A stretch of 64,000 nt of DNA from NCBI GenBank assembly GCA_020226215.1, contig CM035235.1:43429511-43493510 (forward strand). Reading direction: 5' to 3'. The notes beneath the pieces were generated by a model. It was not told the DNA's origin and made no database searches. It was given only the letters and a program-made list of their open reading frames with translations. This DNA is from Sindora glabra (lineage: Eukaryota > Streptophyta > Magnoliopsida > Fabales > Fabaceae). Numbering within the stretch: the first letter of the stretch is position 1; each line of letters begins with the position of its first letter. A program made the translations under genes and the position numbers. Shown piece by piece: positions 12,000 to 23,632 of the stretch.

Positions 12000-14010
12000 A
12001 TAAGAACTTAGAGATATAATAATATATTGTTATTTGACAATTTGGATGTTTATTAAACTTGATTTATCCATTTATTTGATATTTTTAGTTAGTATTACTA
12101 TTTAGAGATGAAATAGTAACATGTTATTGTTTGGAGAACAAATAGTAATATGTTATTATTTGATAACTTGATTATTAGTTAGACTTGATTTATCCATTTA
12201 TTTGGAATTTTTAGTTAGTATTACAGTTTTGGAATGAAATAGTAACTTGACTGTCTGAAGAATAAATAGCAATATGTTACTGTCTGAAGAATAAATTGTA
12301 ACATATTATTATTTTAAAATTTGATTATTAATTAGACTTAATTTATTCATTTATTTAAAATTTTTAATTTATATTACTATTTTGAAATGAGTTAGTAACG
12401 TTTGAAGACAGTAACATCCACTTATTTGACAACTTGGTTGTTAATTAGACTTGATTTATATATTTATTTAGGATTTTTAGTTAATGTTAGTATTTAGAGA
12501 ACAAATAATAACATGCTGTTATTTAGCAGTTTGATTATTAATTAGATTTAATTTATCCATTTATTTAAAATTTTTTGTTAGTGTTACTATTTTGGAATGA
12601 AATAGTAACATCCTTTTCTTTGTTAGTTTAATTACTAATTAGGCTTAGAATAAAATAATAACATGTTACTGTATAGAGAATAGATAGTAACATATTATTA
12701 TTTGGCAATTTCATTGTTAATAAAACTTAATTTATCCATTTATTTTGAATTTTTTATTGATGTTACTATTTTGGAATGAAACAGTAATGTTACTCTCTAG
12801 AAAATAAATAATAACATATTATTATCTATTTATTTGGAGTTTTTGCTTGGTGTTACTATTTTGGAATGAAATAGTAACATGTTATTGTTTAGAAAATAAA
12901 TAGTAACATATTATTATTTGGCAATTTAGTTATTAATTAAACTTAATTTATCCATTTATTTAGGATTTTTGCTTGGTGTTACTGTTTTAAAATAAAACAG
13001 TAACATCCTCTTCTTTGATAGTTTAATTATTAATTAGGTTTGGAATGAAACAGTAACATATTACTGTTTAGAGAATAGATAGTAACATGCTATTATTTGG
13101 TAATTTCATTGTTAATTAGACTTAATTTATCCATTTATTTCAAATTTTTAGTTAATGTTACTATTTTGAAATAAAAAATTAATATGTTCCTATGTAGAGA
13201 ACAAATTGCAGCATGATATTATCCATTTATTTAGGATTTTTGCTTAGTGTTACTATTTTGGAATGAAATAGTAATATCCTTTTCTTTAGCAGTTTCATTG
13301 TTAATTAGACTTAAAATGAAATAGTAACATGTTTCTATCGAGAGAACAGAAAGTAACATGCTATTATTTGATAATTTTATTATTAATTAGACTTGATTTA
13401 TCTATTTATTTTGGGTTTTGGTTGGTGTTATTATTTTAAAATGAAATAGTAACATATTATTATTTAGAAAATAAACAGTAACATGTTATTATCCATTTAT
13501 TTGGAATTTTTAATTGATGTTACTATTTTGAAATGAGACAATAATATCTTCTTCTTTGGTAGTTTAATTGTTAATTAAACATGGAACAAAATAGTAACAT
13601 GCTACTATCTAGAGAATAGACAGTAACATGCTATTATTTGATAATTTTATTATTGATTAGACTTGATTTATCCATTTATTTAAAGTTTTTTATTATTATT
13701 ACTATTTTAAAATGAAACAGTAACATGTAATCTAGAGAACAAATAGTAATATGCTATTATTTGACAATTTCATTGTTAATTATACTTGATTTATCCATTT
13801 ATTTGAGATTTCTAGTTAGTGTAACTATTTTGGAACAAAATAGTAACATATTACTCTCTAGAAAATAGACAACAACATACTATTATTTAGCAATTTGGCT
13901 ATTAATTAAACTTAATTTATCCATTTATTTAGGATTTTTAATTAGTATTACTATTTTCGAATGAAATAGAAATATTTACTATTTAGTCTACAAATAGTAA
14001 TATATTATTC
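12000..14010. repeat. tandem array of palindromic units
   Basis: About fifteen diverged units, each containing (T/A)ATTTATCCATTTATTT (near 12061, 12187, 12340, 12443, 12549, 12729, 12825, 12945, 13126, 13221, 13388, 13489, 13666, 13788, 13913). Spacing is uneven, with classes near 95-125 and 165-180 bp. Most units carry a hairpin with arms GTTACTATTT and AAATAGTAAC around a 7 nt loop, and several contain palindromic AGTAACATGTTACT variants. No coding capacity. Contiguous units without unique spacers exclude a CRISPR-like array. It could be a local satellite or the expanded interior of a transposon. Confidence 0.85.
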
Positions 14011-14615
14011 TTTAGTAGTTTTATTTGTTAAAAAAATTATTATGACACTACTAAACACCAAAAGAGTTGGGGAGAAAAAGTTTAATATAGGATTCAAATG
14101 AATTTGAATTGATTAAAATAAGATCAAAGTTAAAAAATAACAAAAAAATAAAGAAAAATTAAGAAATTCATTAAAAAAGACCTTTTTTCATCAAACCAGA
14201 GTGGGCTAGCACGTAAATCTTGAAAAATTATGTGAAATATAAAAAATCACTTAAAACGAACAACCGAGCATAAAGTTGTGGTCATTTAAAGTTTTAAGCT
14301 TAATTTACATATTTTTAACTAAATGAACTTCATTAAACCCACATTTTCTTATTTTTTACTGAAAGATCACATAAAGACGATTGAAAACGAGTGGTCATTT
14401 GCAAAAGTTGATTAACTAATGATGGATTTATAGCTTTTTAAAATTTCTAATACACAACCACATTCTCATAATTAAAAAAAGGATAATTTTGGTATATAGC
14501 ATTCATAAATTATAAAACTGAAAATTATTTAGAAAAAAGTCCAATACTATCACCTCTTTGAAATAAAGTTTACAAAGCGGCACCTCACTGCAATTTACCG
14601 TATAAAGTAATGAAC

Positions 14616-14622
<7 letters not shown>

Positions 14623-14698
<76 letters not shown>
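14623..14698. repeat. (TA)38 microsatellite
   Basis: Uninterrupted alternating TA for 76 bp. The minus-strand reading frame through it is only Tyr-Ile repeats and is not a gene. Confidence 0.95.
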
Positions 14699-14700
<2 letters not shown>

Positions 14701-14959
14701 GATCAAAGAACATTATTTTTTACTCGATATTAGATATGCGTTCAAAATTCAATGTCTCAAATAATAAAAAATTTCCTTGTCTCTATAAATGAAAGTTACA
14801 AAAACAAGAAAACTAGGTTCAATATTAATATTTTATGATAATTTGAATCAGAAATTTGTAAAACAAGGCATTGTTTATATGTTAATTTTAAATATTTAAA
14901 TTTTAAATTTTTCTTAAAATTCTTTAATTTCTTTTAATTTTTACGTATTTCCTACCTGA

Positions 14960-15690
14960 AAACGGCAAGGCAATTTAGACTAGCTGTCCGGATATTTTAT
15001 ACTTCAGAATCTCTAAAAAAATGGCAAAACCAATGTGCAATGAGGGAACATGGGAGCATCATTTGGATGGCATATTCTTTTGAACAATTTGTTGATATCT
15101 ATTGATTAATTGATAAGTTCAAGTAGTCATATATTTTGTAAATTCATCACAGTTTATTTCATGTGAAAAGTGATGGTTATACCGTGACTAATAGATTTAT
15201 AATAGATTAATCGTTAAATATTGAAATTTTCAATTATGCACATGATTTTTAAAAGGAGTTGTTTAAGATAATGTACGGGGTAGAGGAAGAAATTAATTTT
15301 TCATTCGATAAATGTATGTAATGCATATATATCATCTAAAATTATCTAAAATTATGCCCAGCATGATATATCTCGTATATATGCGAAGAACAAGCAACCT
15401 GAACCTTAGGGATTTTTTATTGTACATCAAATAAAAATTTGTGGAACATCTAAAAGTCAAATCACAATCCACTGTTGTATTAATTATATTAATATAAAAC
15501 TAATAACTATAACACATGTTAAAATAAATAAATAAATAAATATAAACTAGAAAATGACTTTTGAATATATGGGGATAGCTCTTAAGGTGAATCAACCATT
15601 ATGGGCATCTTTAAGAATAAATAACTTCACTAAAAAAGAAAAGAAAAAACATGAGGAAAATGACCTCATGAAAGTAACAAACACTTACAC
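14960..15690 (+). repeat. dispersed segment, copy 2 (partial)
   Basis: Diverged partial copy of the segment at 5330-6540. Shared landmarks include GGCAATTTAGACTAG, GGGAGCATCATTTGGATGG, and a TTTATTTCATGTGAAAAGTGATGGTTAT stretch. Relative to copies 1 and 3 it lacks much of the left part. No coding content. Confidence 0.45.
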
Positions 15691-16092
15691 GCATTGGAGG
15701 TGTTGCTACCGACATTTAAAGTCATACTAATAATCAAACATGATTACATTTATTGTAAAAACAACAACAGAAATATAAACAAGGATGTTGATAATGATTA
15801 TATTTTATTTCAATTAAATAGTGATGTAAAACAGATATTATGTGCATTCTTTTTAGTTATATTGTTGTTAATAGTATAATTATTTTTATTATTTTAAAAT
15901 ACTTTTACAGATAATTTACAAGAGTTATGTGTTAGAACTAAACTATTAGAGTATTTATTCTATTATTATTATTACCCGGTTAAAATTTAAACCTTGTAAC
16001 CTAAAAAATCTGGTTATTAGCTTATTTTTCTGCACCTAACAATATTAAGTTATCAAAGAAGTAAGATTTACTGAATATAAAATATAATATTA

Positions 16093-16360
16093 AGGCTCCA
16101 TTTGTTTTTCCAAAAAATATTTTTTGTAAAAAGAATATCATTTATTTGTATATGAATAAAGGAGTGACATACAAAATATAACTTATTTTTAGAAAAAATA
16201 TTTAAAACTATGATAATTGAGAAAAGTAAATTTCTTTTTGAAATAGAGGAATTTACCTTTTTTTATGCTCTTCATATTTAATATTGAACAATATTTTTGC
16301 TTATATTAATATTTTATAACCATAATTTATAAGAAAAAATCATTAAAACAAATGAAGTCT
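16093..16360. mobile_element. hAT-like MITE, copy 2
   Basis: 268 bp, AT-rich and non-coding. The left terminus AGGCTCCATTTGTTTT and the right terminus read on the minus strand, AGACTTCATTTGTTTT, are near-perfect terminal inverted repeats (14 of 16). The interior contains the TTTTTGAAATAGAGGAA and CATATTTAATATTGAA blocks shared with 6640-6915 and 48135-48385. The terminus type matches plant hAT-derived MITEs. No clear 8 bp target duplication is visible. Confidence 0.6.
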
Positions 16361-16851
16361 AAATATTTCTATCAAAATTTGTATATGCATATTTTATAAA
16401 AATTTATGACCACAGTAACTATAAGCCACATTATAATGGATGCCTTGGCCATAATTGCAGAAAACGTTACGCAACCCACTGGAATCGTAATTTAAATTCC
16501 TCTTTCTGTTGTCAGATTATTTTATGTGGTAGTTCTTTCTCTACATTGGGGTGTCATCTTCCGGTTCTTTATTATGAAAGCCCGTTCTTGAAAAAAGAGG
16601 AGGAGATAAAAAATTAGTAATTAAAAAGGAATAAAACAAGATTTTGAAAAGTCGGAAAAGGAAAATAAAGATGCAAAAACCAAAATCTTCCATTGAAAAG
16701 GTAATCAATATCATTGTACTCCTAAAAATGTATATATCAAAACCTTAAAATGAACAATGACATTGAAAAAAGGTGCAGTAGTTTTATTTTTCATATTCGA
16801 TTTTACACATCACATTTCTCTTGTCTCATATCTATTTTATGAGAGATAAGG

Positions 16852-17127
16852 GAGGAACTACTAGCCGCACGGGGTTACTATGATGGGAAAGCAGTTCAAC
16901 ATAGGACTGCCAAGGTTTTTGGAGCACAGCCTGAGGCGACAATAGCTGACATTGTTGAATTAGCCGACAGAAGAAGCGAAAGGTACTCTGATTGTTGTTC
17001 GCCCAATCCTCGCTCCAAAGGCTAAGCTTGATAGGCTTGTTTGCCTATTCAAAAAGTGGCATCATTGAGATTGTAGTCTCTGGGTGAAATTAGAGAAAAG
17101 ACTGATATAGCATATGTCTTAAATTTG
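16852..17127 (+). pseudogene. unidentified coding-like fragment
   Basis: GC-richer than its surroundings. One frame from about 16855 stays open for over 40 codons and includes the stretches ARGYYDGKAVQHRTAKVFG and TIADIVELADRRSE. A shift of frame near 16978 continues with GTLIVVRPILAPKAKLDRL, after which it decays. No intron-like break is visible, so it may be a cDNA-derived or captured exon fragment. The family is not recognised; acetolactate synthase small subunit was considered and dropped. The surrounding repeat has no such block in its other copies. Confidence 0.4.
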
Positions 17128-17682
17128 TAGAGATGTATGAATCTTGTGGGGCACGGCAAATTAGACTAATCGTCTTGTATTTTATATTTCAAAGTCATCA
17201 ATAAAAAAGAGGGGGAGTCGGATGAGGGAAAATGTGAGCATCATTTAGATGGTATATTTCTCTTCAACCATTTTTCAGTACTTATTCATTTTTTAATTAA
17301 CTATTTGATGACTCACAAAGCTTTTATTTCATCTTGTCATATATTTTGCAACGATTCATCATGCAGCTTTTTTCTTGTGAAAAGTCAATTATGGCATACT
17401 TAACAGATTTATAAGTGACTAACCGTAAAGTATTGTATTTTTTAATTATATATATGATTTTAAAGAGGAGTTGTTTGATATAATATATGGGGTATTTGAG
17501 GAAATTAATTTTTAATTTAGAAAAATATGTAGCATATATATATAGTAATAAATTTAAGTAGGTCTACTGCAAATTTTCGTGGTAAAAAATACTAAAAAAT
17601 AAACAAAAAAAATAAAGTTGATAAGCTCGTATGAAAATAACAAATGCTTGCACGGAAGATTTTACTCTGTTGACATCCCCTC

Positions 17683-17862
17683 ACATATTAAAGAATATAT
17701 TTAATAAATTTAATGACAACAAGAAGTATGAAAATAAGGAAAAATTGATTCGAACCTTTTTCCAACAAACTTACATATTAAAAAATATACTTAATAAAGT
17801 TAGTAACAATATAAAGTGGGAAAATAAAGAAAAATTGATTGGAACCTTTTTCATAACAAACG
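17683..17862 (+). repeat. 90 bp tandem duplication
   Basis: Two adjacent 90 bp units start with ACATATTA at 17683 and 17773 and share the GAAAATAA-GAAAAATTGATT-GAACCTTTTTC block. Since 90 is a multiple of three, an accidental reading frame (17631-17981) stays open across both. That frame resembles nothing known and is not called as a gene. Confidence 0.75.
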
Positions 17863-17999
17863 ACTCATATTGTTTCACAAGAAATGTACATTTGCTTCTA
17901 TCAATTGGGAAAAAAATAAATCATCAAGTCCTCTTTAGTAAAGCTATAAAATTTGAACTGCTCGTATTTTGGATTCAATGATTTGTCCGAGTCTTAAAA

Positions 18000-20900
18000 T
18001 AATGGTATAACCACGTGGAATAATGATATATTACAAATGACAAAATTAAAATAGATGAAAATAATAAATAAGTGAAGCTAATTTAAATTATTTAATATAT
18101 TAAAAACCTCACACGTCAAATACAAAAATGTGTTCTGGACTTGCAAATTTGAAAAAGATTCAATGGATGATATTGTCTTCCCATTCATTAACCGACATGA
18201 TATGATTATATCACACTATCCGCATTTTGTGCCAAAAAATCCACCTAAAATGCAATACAAATAAGATTTTCTTATTAGCAATGAATCTGAAGAAAATTCT
18301 CTAACAATATTGACAACTATGAATTAATAATAAAAATTATTTAAATTGTGTCAAGATATTGGTTGATAATTTTTTTTTCATTCTGAAATAATTAATATGT
18401 TGTTGAGCAAGACAAATATAAGATTATGCAATTAATATTTTTTTATTTTTGAAATATTTTAGTATATAAGAAATGTCTAATATTTCACATAGTATTCATT
18501 TAGGAGATGGTTAATTAATAACTGACATGGTATTAATATTCATCATTAGTTTAACAAACCAGCATCTTTGCAATTTTTCCTTTGTCAAACCCCCTCATAT
18601 CTCATTACAAAATATGACTTTATAATGTTAGTTTATTATTCTAATTAACATAATAAGTTGAACTTATTTATAAAACATTACCATACTATTTTGTACATGA
18701 ATTTTCACTTTAATTGGTATAAATGTGGCAATGTTAAAGGGCAAATCTATAGGAGTGGCTCTTTCACCCTATTCCAAAAGTGTAACTGTGAGGTGCTTAT
18801 TCTTGGTTTAGCCTCATTATCACTTTCCCATGCTCCGTTATTATATTTACAGATTCTAATTAGAAAACTCACAAAACACCCCATACACATATTACATAAG
18901 CTTTTATATTGTACTGTAATTGGTGCATCGTTGTATAGTATAGGTTAAATTACTTTGTGGTTCCTCATGGCTTCACTCATTTTCAAATTATGTTATTACA
19001 TTTAAAATTTTCTAATTGAATCCCTATACTTGTTTTTTTATTTCTAATTGAATATCTCATATCATATTTTCTTGTAAGATTCTGTTTGCAATTGGTCTAT
19101 ATAGACGATGAACATGTTTATGGAGGGAAGGAGAGATAAATAACCCATCGATTCCCTTTAAAATGAAATAATATCATAAAATGCACTAATTATTTCTATT
19201 TTATTTATCATTTAAATACAATTAGAAACTATACAGAAGTTCTACACAAACAAATATTAAACCACATCAAAAGATTGTTTTCCATGTGAGCCAATAAATA
19301 GTAAAATCTAATAGAAAACATACCTAAGTAGAAACGAAAAGAAAAAATAAGCATAAGGATCGCATTCAAAACTTTTAAACTATAAGGATGAAATTAGAAA
19401 TCAGGTGAGACAAAAGAGGATATCAGAATAATTTATCCTGTATTATATGCAATTTTATATCATGTATTTTTATTTGACTATAAGACTAATTAATTAAAAT
19501 TTCAATTTAAATTATATTATTCTTATATGATGTTAATAACAGAAAAGGGAATAATGTTGACTGAGAATGATACCATGGAAATGTCATATGTATTAATAAG
19601 TAATATTGGTATTATATTTTCAAACTTGTTGCGAAACTGGGTAGAATAAAAAATTTAATGAAAGAAATGCGAAAAAAATTTATAAATATTCTTAAAATAT
19701 TTAATCAAAATAATTCATAGACTTGGGTATGTAAGTGTTCCGTTTACCTTAATATCTAAGCACATGGGAGCAATAGCTCACGTTAGGCATTGAATCAAAT
19801 AGAAAATCCGGACACTAAACCAATTACAATAAAACATGGACATAGTACATTTTAAATATGACTTTAGATTGGCGTATCACATTTAATTGATTTATTCTCT
19901 CTCCGCAGTAGTAAGTAAATCAATTGAAAAAATAAGCCTTTATACTTACCAAAAAAGGGAAAAAGAAAAGTTAAGCCTTTATAATTTGATTAAAACATTT
20001 CTTTCTAAATATTCATTTTTTCTGAGAAATTTATTGAAAAGAAATAGAGTATAAAAGGTTAATTATTCTATACAGATATTAGCAGCAAACATGTATTGGA
20101 TTGAGTGTCATATAGCATTGATGGCAAGGGATGGAAAGATAGTCAGATGTTTTGTTTAATATTTTCTGAAATTACACTCGGCTCTTATAATTTATTGTAA
20201 TAAAAATGTTAAATGTACTGAAATCAGGTTTCGAATGAAAGTAAATAGCTCTTATTAAATACATGATAGTTGGACAAATTTGTAAAATTCAATTTAATGG
20301 ATATGAAAGATTCAATTTTCAATTTTAAATTTTTTCTTGATATTTCCTTAGTGTCATTATACCCACAATTCTGTTTTTAAAAGTATGGACTGACTTTTCT
20401 TTTTATATTTACACTCATCTCCATTTTCTTCTGTATTAAATATATACTTATCTTTCCTATTACTTTCGAAAAATTAAAGAGCTAAGTGCATATTTCTAAA
20501 AAAAGAATGGGTGTGAATGTAAATATATGTTTAAAATAAATACAATAAAAGTGGTATAAATGTATTTATAATATATATATGTTATAAATATATATTTATA
20601 ATATACACTAATTTTCCTTTCCCGTTTCCCTCTCTTCTAGTTCTCGACACTTAACTTACACTGATGTATTGAGTATAATTACAAATTTCACCCCCTACAA
20701 ATTCATAAAAGCTTTTATTTTGAGGATAAGATTTTGTTGATAAGAAGTAATAACATTGCCACTAATTCTAGTTTAGTAAAAGAATTGAAATACTATCTAA
20801 TTTTAGAAAAAAAATATTCAATTTGCAGTATTATCTTCCTTTAACCATGAAACAAAGTGGTAGTTTCTTAAATACATTACAAAATATGCAGAGTATACAA

Positions 20901-22324
20901 TTCTACAGAAAATTCATATCCCCGTTGGATCATTCTTACTCGCTTTACTTAATGCCATATCCCAAAACTTCATTATTAATAAATAATAAAGAAAACAACT
21001 TAATTCATTGTTCCGTATCATGCAGATTAAAAGTAAATATTATCAATTTTAGTGATATAGGATGAAATTTTGATTTTATGAATATCATTTGTTCCTCTCC
21101 AAAATTCTTTTTTCCTACTCCTTTAATTCACTTTTGTTACCTTTTTCTTTCCTTAAAGTTCTATTTTATTAGTTACACTTTGATTTGATCTTCATCACCT
21201 TTAACAATTCAATTATTTCATTTTCCTTATCTTACTTATTCTTATTTAAACTCCACTAATATTGGCAAGTGTCTTGTATGTTTTTTTCTTCCGTGACCTT
21301 TTATAATATAGCCTAACTGATATTGACCGATCATTTGTATAAAATAAAATCAATTATACAAATCACTTGAGTATATTCAAATTTGTATATAAATAATATT
21401 ATCATTTTGAAAATTTCAGTGGTCTATGATTTTAAATTTATTTATATTTCTATTTTTATAATTAAATATATTAATTTTCATATGTTAAAATATTCATATT
21501 CTTATATTCATTTACATCTACAATACTCCATAATAAATGTAATAATTACTATTCCTTATTATAACCATGTCTCAGATAATTCCACCCTACAACTTTATCA
21601 TACTTATTAGAGATGATTATAATAATTCACTCCAATATCTCATAAGTAGAAAAATTAAGAAACAAGAAGAATAATAGACAAGTCTTCCTAAATATCATAT
21701 TAATTTAAATAGAGGATCTTATATCTTACAGCAGTCATATAATTCTCACAAGATTCGACGGGTTAACTAATTGATCATGCATAAGGGGAAGGTGCTTGTT
21801 TTGTTAGCATACAAATTAGTTAAATCTATCATGCAATCAAAATGTTAGCATATTGCACCTTAAATTGTTGGAAGGAATTTAATATCTACCACTCTTATTT
21901 TGAATAGGGATCAGCCTCATATCTAATAAAAAAAGTGTGTACCTCGGGTGTCAATAAAAAAAAGTGTTAGCATATTAATTTTTGGACAATTACAGCTTTG
22001 ACAAGTTAAATCCATCTAATTAATTTCTTGCTACGGTGAAATTTAAAAAGAATAGAAGGTCAAAAGTCAAACACTTTCAAAGAACTAATTCCTAAAGTAA
22101 ATTCCTTGCATATAATTCTTTGCATGGTATTTGAGTCGTGCTACTCCAATTTTTAAACAATGTTTTATCTTGTGTTTATATATTAAAAAATATAAGTTCA
22201 AAATAAAATTATTACAATATAAAAGAAAAACCTTTAAAATTTATTAATTTAGGAACTGAAAAAGGCTTTCAAGTTTCAACAATAGTTAGGAGTTGCAAGA
22301 TCCATCAAAAACATTCGCAAATAT
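18000..22324. other. intergenic, no gene recognised
   Basis: AT-rich DNA with only short accidental frames (for example 18658-18948 and 20823-21065) lacking motifs. The stretch near 21612-21650, AATTCACTCCAATATCTCAT, recurs near 45615 and 51722. Otherwise nothing that I can name. Confidence 0.5.
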
Positions 22325-22718
22325 TGTTAATATTTCAATGAACTATACATAATTTATTAATAAAAGGATTACTATTAATTATGCCCTGTGTGACCTAATT
22401 GAATGGGTAAATGAGCACATGGCCCAACACTAGCAAATAGTTATAGATCTTGTGATGGATAGGATTCAAAACCCATATTGATATATATATGGGATCCTTA
22501 CTTTACATTTCTTATGTCTAAGGCATTCAATTCCATTGGTGAATTTTATTGCACAGAGACAGAGAGATTGCTAAAGGAGGGAGTCAGAAGGCCTATTTTA
22601 TGGATGATAGGTATTTATATGAAATACTATGTTAATTTATTAATTTGATTTATTTTTGTTTTATCCTAAGCATACTACAATTAAAAGTTAAGATCAGTGT
22701 TGAATAAAATTTCCATCA
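22325..22718 (+). repeat. 5' LTR of copia B
   Basis: Matches 34667-35064 over its length with many substitutions: TTAATATTT..., ATAATNTATTAATAAAAGGATTA, CCCTGTGTGAC, and the end AAATTTTCCATCA. It begins TG and ends CA. An ATG at 22600 is followed by GATGATAG and then GTATTT, a possible but weak counterpart of the donor seen in element C. Confidence 0.8.
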
Positions 22719-22720
22719 AT

Positions 22721-22731
22721 TAGGATCAGAG
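22721..22731 (+). other. primer binding site of copia B (degenerate)
   Basis: TAGGATCAGAG lies two bases after the 5' LTR. The initiator tRNA-Met PBS is usually TGGTATCAGAG, so 9 of 11 positions agree. Element C has the unmodified form at 36533-36543. Confidence 0.55.
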
Positions 22732-23441
22732 TCAGGCTTCAGCTTTCTATTGTAATTAATTTTGGAGAATTTTGAATCAAGATTATTGGCCTTTTCATGA
22801 ATTTATTCCAATGATAATATAAGTAGTTGCTATTAGATAAATGCCTCTATAACTGTTTGATAAATTTGATCTTATATTTGTGTATTGTGTTCCCTATCAT
22901 GATCAATTTATTTATATGGCTCTATGTGTATAAAAAACTAGAAGAAATATGAAATAGCCATGCTTTTATGTAAGGATTACCAGAAAAAAAACCTAATATG
23001 AACAGTATTGAAATTGCGATTGTTATGTAGTAAACCTCCATATTGTGCTATGTAATTTGAAAGGAATTGAAAGGGAACAATGAGTAGTTTGAAATTGGAT
23101 CTTTAAGGGAAATTTTGGCATGTGAGATGCATTAAACATAGAACTTTTGCCCTTTGAAAAATTGGAACCTCTATAGTTGAGAAACTCCATTTTTGATAAT
23201 TTGAAATTGCAAGTTTTCTGGGTTGTTTTAGGTTAAAAACCAAGCAGCTAGGTACTGAGAGGTTTAAGGAGAAAGTATGGGCAAGAAAATCTCGAAAACT
23301 ACATCTCAAATTGTGTGAAATAGGCTGGGAAAACAATCGGGTTCAGGCTAGGTTGAAACTGAGTCTATGCAAAACCGTTGCTGCTCGGTTCTGCTTGGGA
23401 AGAAGGTGAGTTGTACACTCACACGTACAGCCACATAGCCA

Positions 23442-23489
23442 GCGCATGGTGGCCATGCGCTACCTCACTAATAGCGACTACTATTAGTG
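23442..23489. other. two adjacent perfect hairpins in copia B leader
   Basis: Hairpin 1: GCGCATGG (23442-23449), 3 nt loop, CCATGCGC (23453-23460). Hairpin 2: CACTAATAG (23466-23474), 6 nt loop, CTATTAGTG (23481-23489). Both stems are perfect and lie about 720 nt after the 5' LTR in otherwise non-coding leader. Role unknown; structured leader RNA is one possibility. Confidence 0.8.
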
Positions 23490-23632
23490 CACATATCGAC
23501 AAGCCCCATTTTCTGAGATCTTTCTAATGGGCATTTTTTCAAAATTTTTTAGAATAAAAATAATTTGAATTATTTTTACTCATTTTATTTGAATGTTGAA
23601 ATGAACTTATTTTGATACAATCTTTGATTTCT

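Larger units (their letters stand above)
16520..17990 (+). repeat. dispersed segment, copy 3, with insert and 90 bp duplication
   Basis: Third copy of the 5330-6540 segment in the same orientation. Compared with copy 1 it has an extra ~275 bp coding-like block (16852-17127) and an internal 90 bp tandem duplication at 17683-17862. The right end runs into GACTCATAT and CATTTGCTTCTATCAAT, also present near 6470-6510 in copy 1. Confidence 0.5.

Noticed and set aside
12000..14010. CRISPR-like array
   Set aside because: Repeats are contiguous, diverged and of variable length, with no unique spacers; the DNA is eukaryotic.
14045..14065. CACTACTAAACACC as a CACTA transposon end bounding the tandem array
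   Set aside because: It points away from the array, and no matching TAGTG-type end with a 3 bp duplication was found.
14503..14706. 67-residue minus-strand ORF
   Set aside because: It translates the (TA)38 tract into Tyr-Ile repeats; low complexity, not a gene.
16852..17127. Acetolactate synthase small subunit fragment
   Set aside because: A short resemblance around the C-terminal part did not extend; the N-terminal residues do not fit that family.
17631..17981. 116-residue ORF
   Set aside because: Its length comes from a 90 bp tandem duplication in a non-coding dispersed repeat; copy 1 has no such frame.
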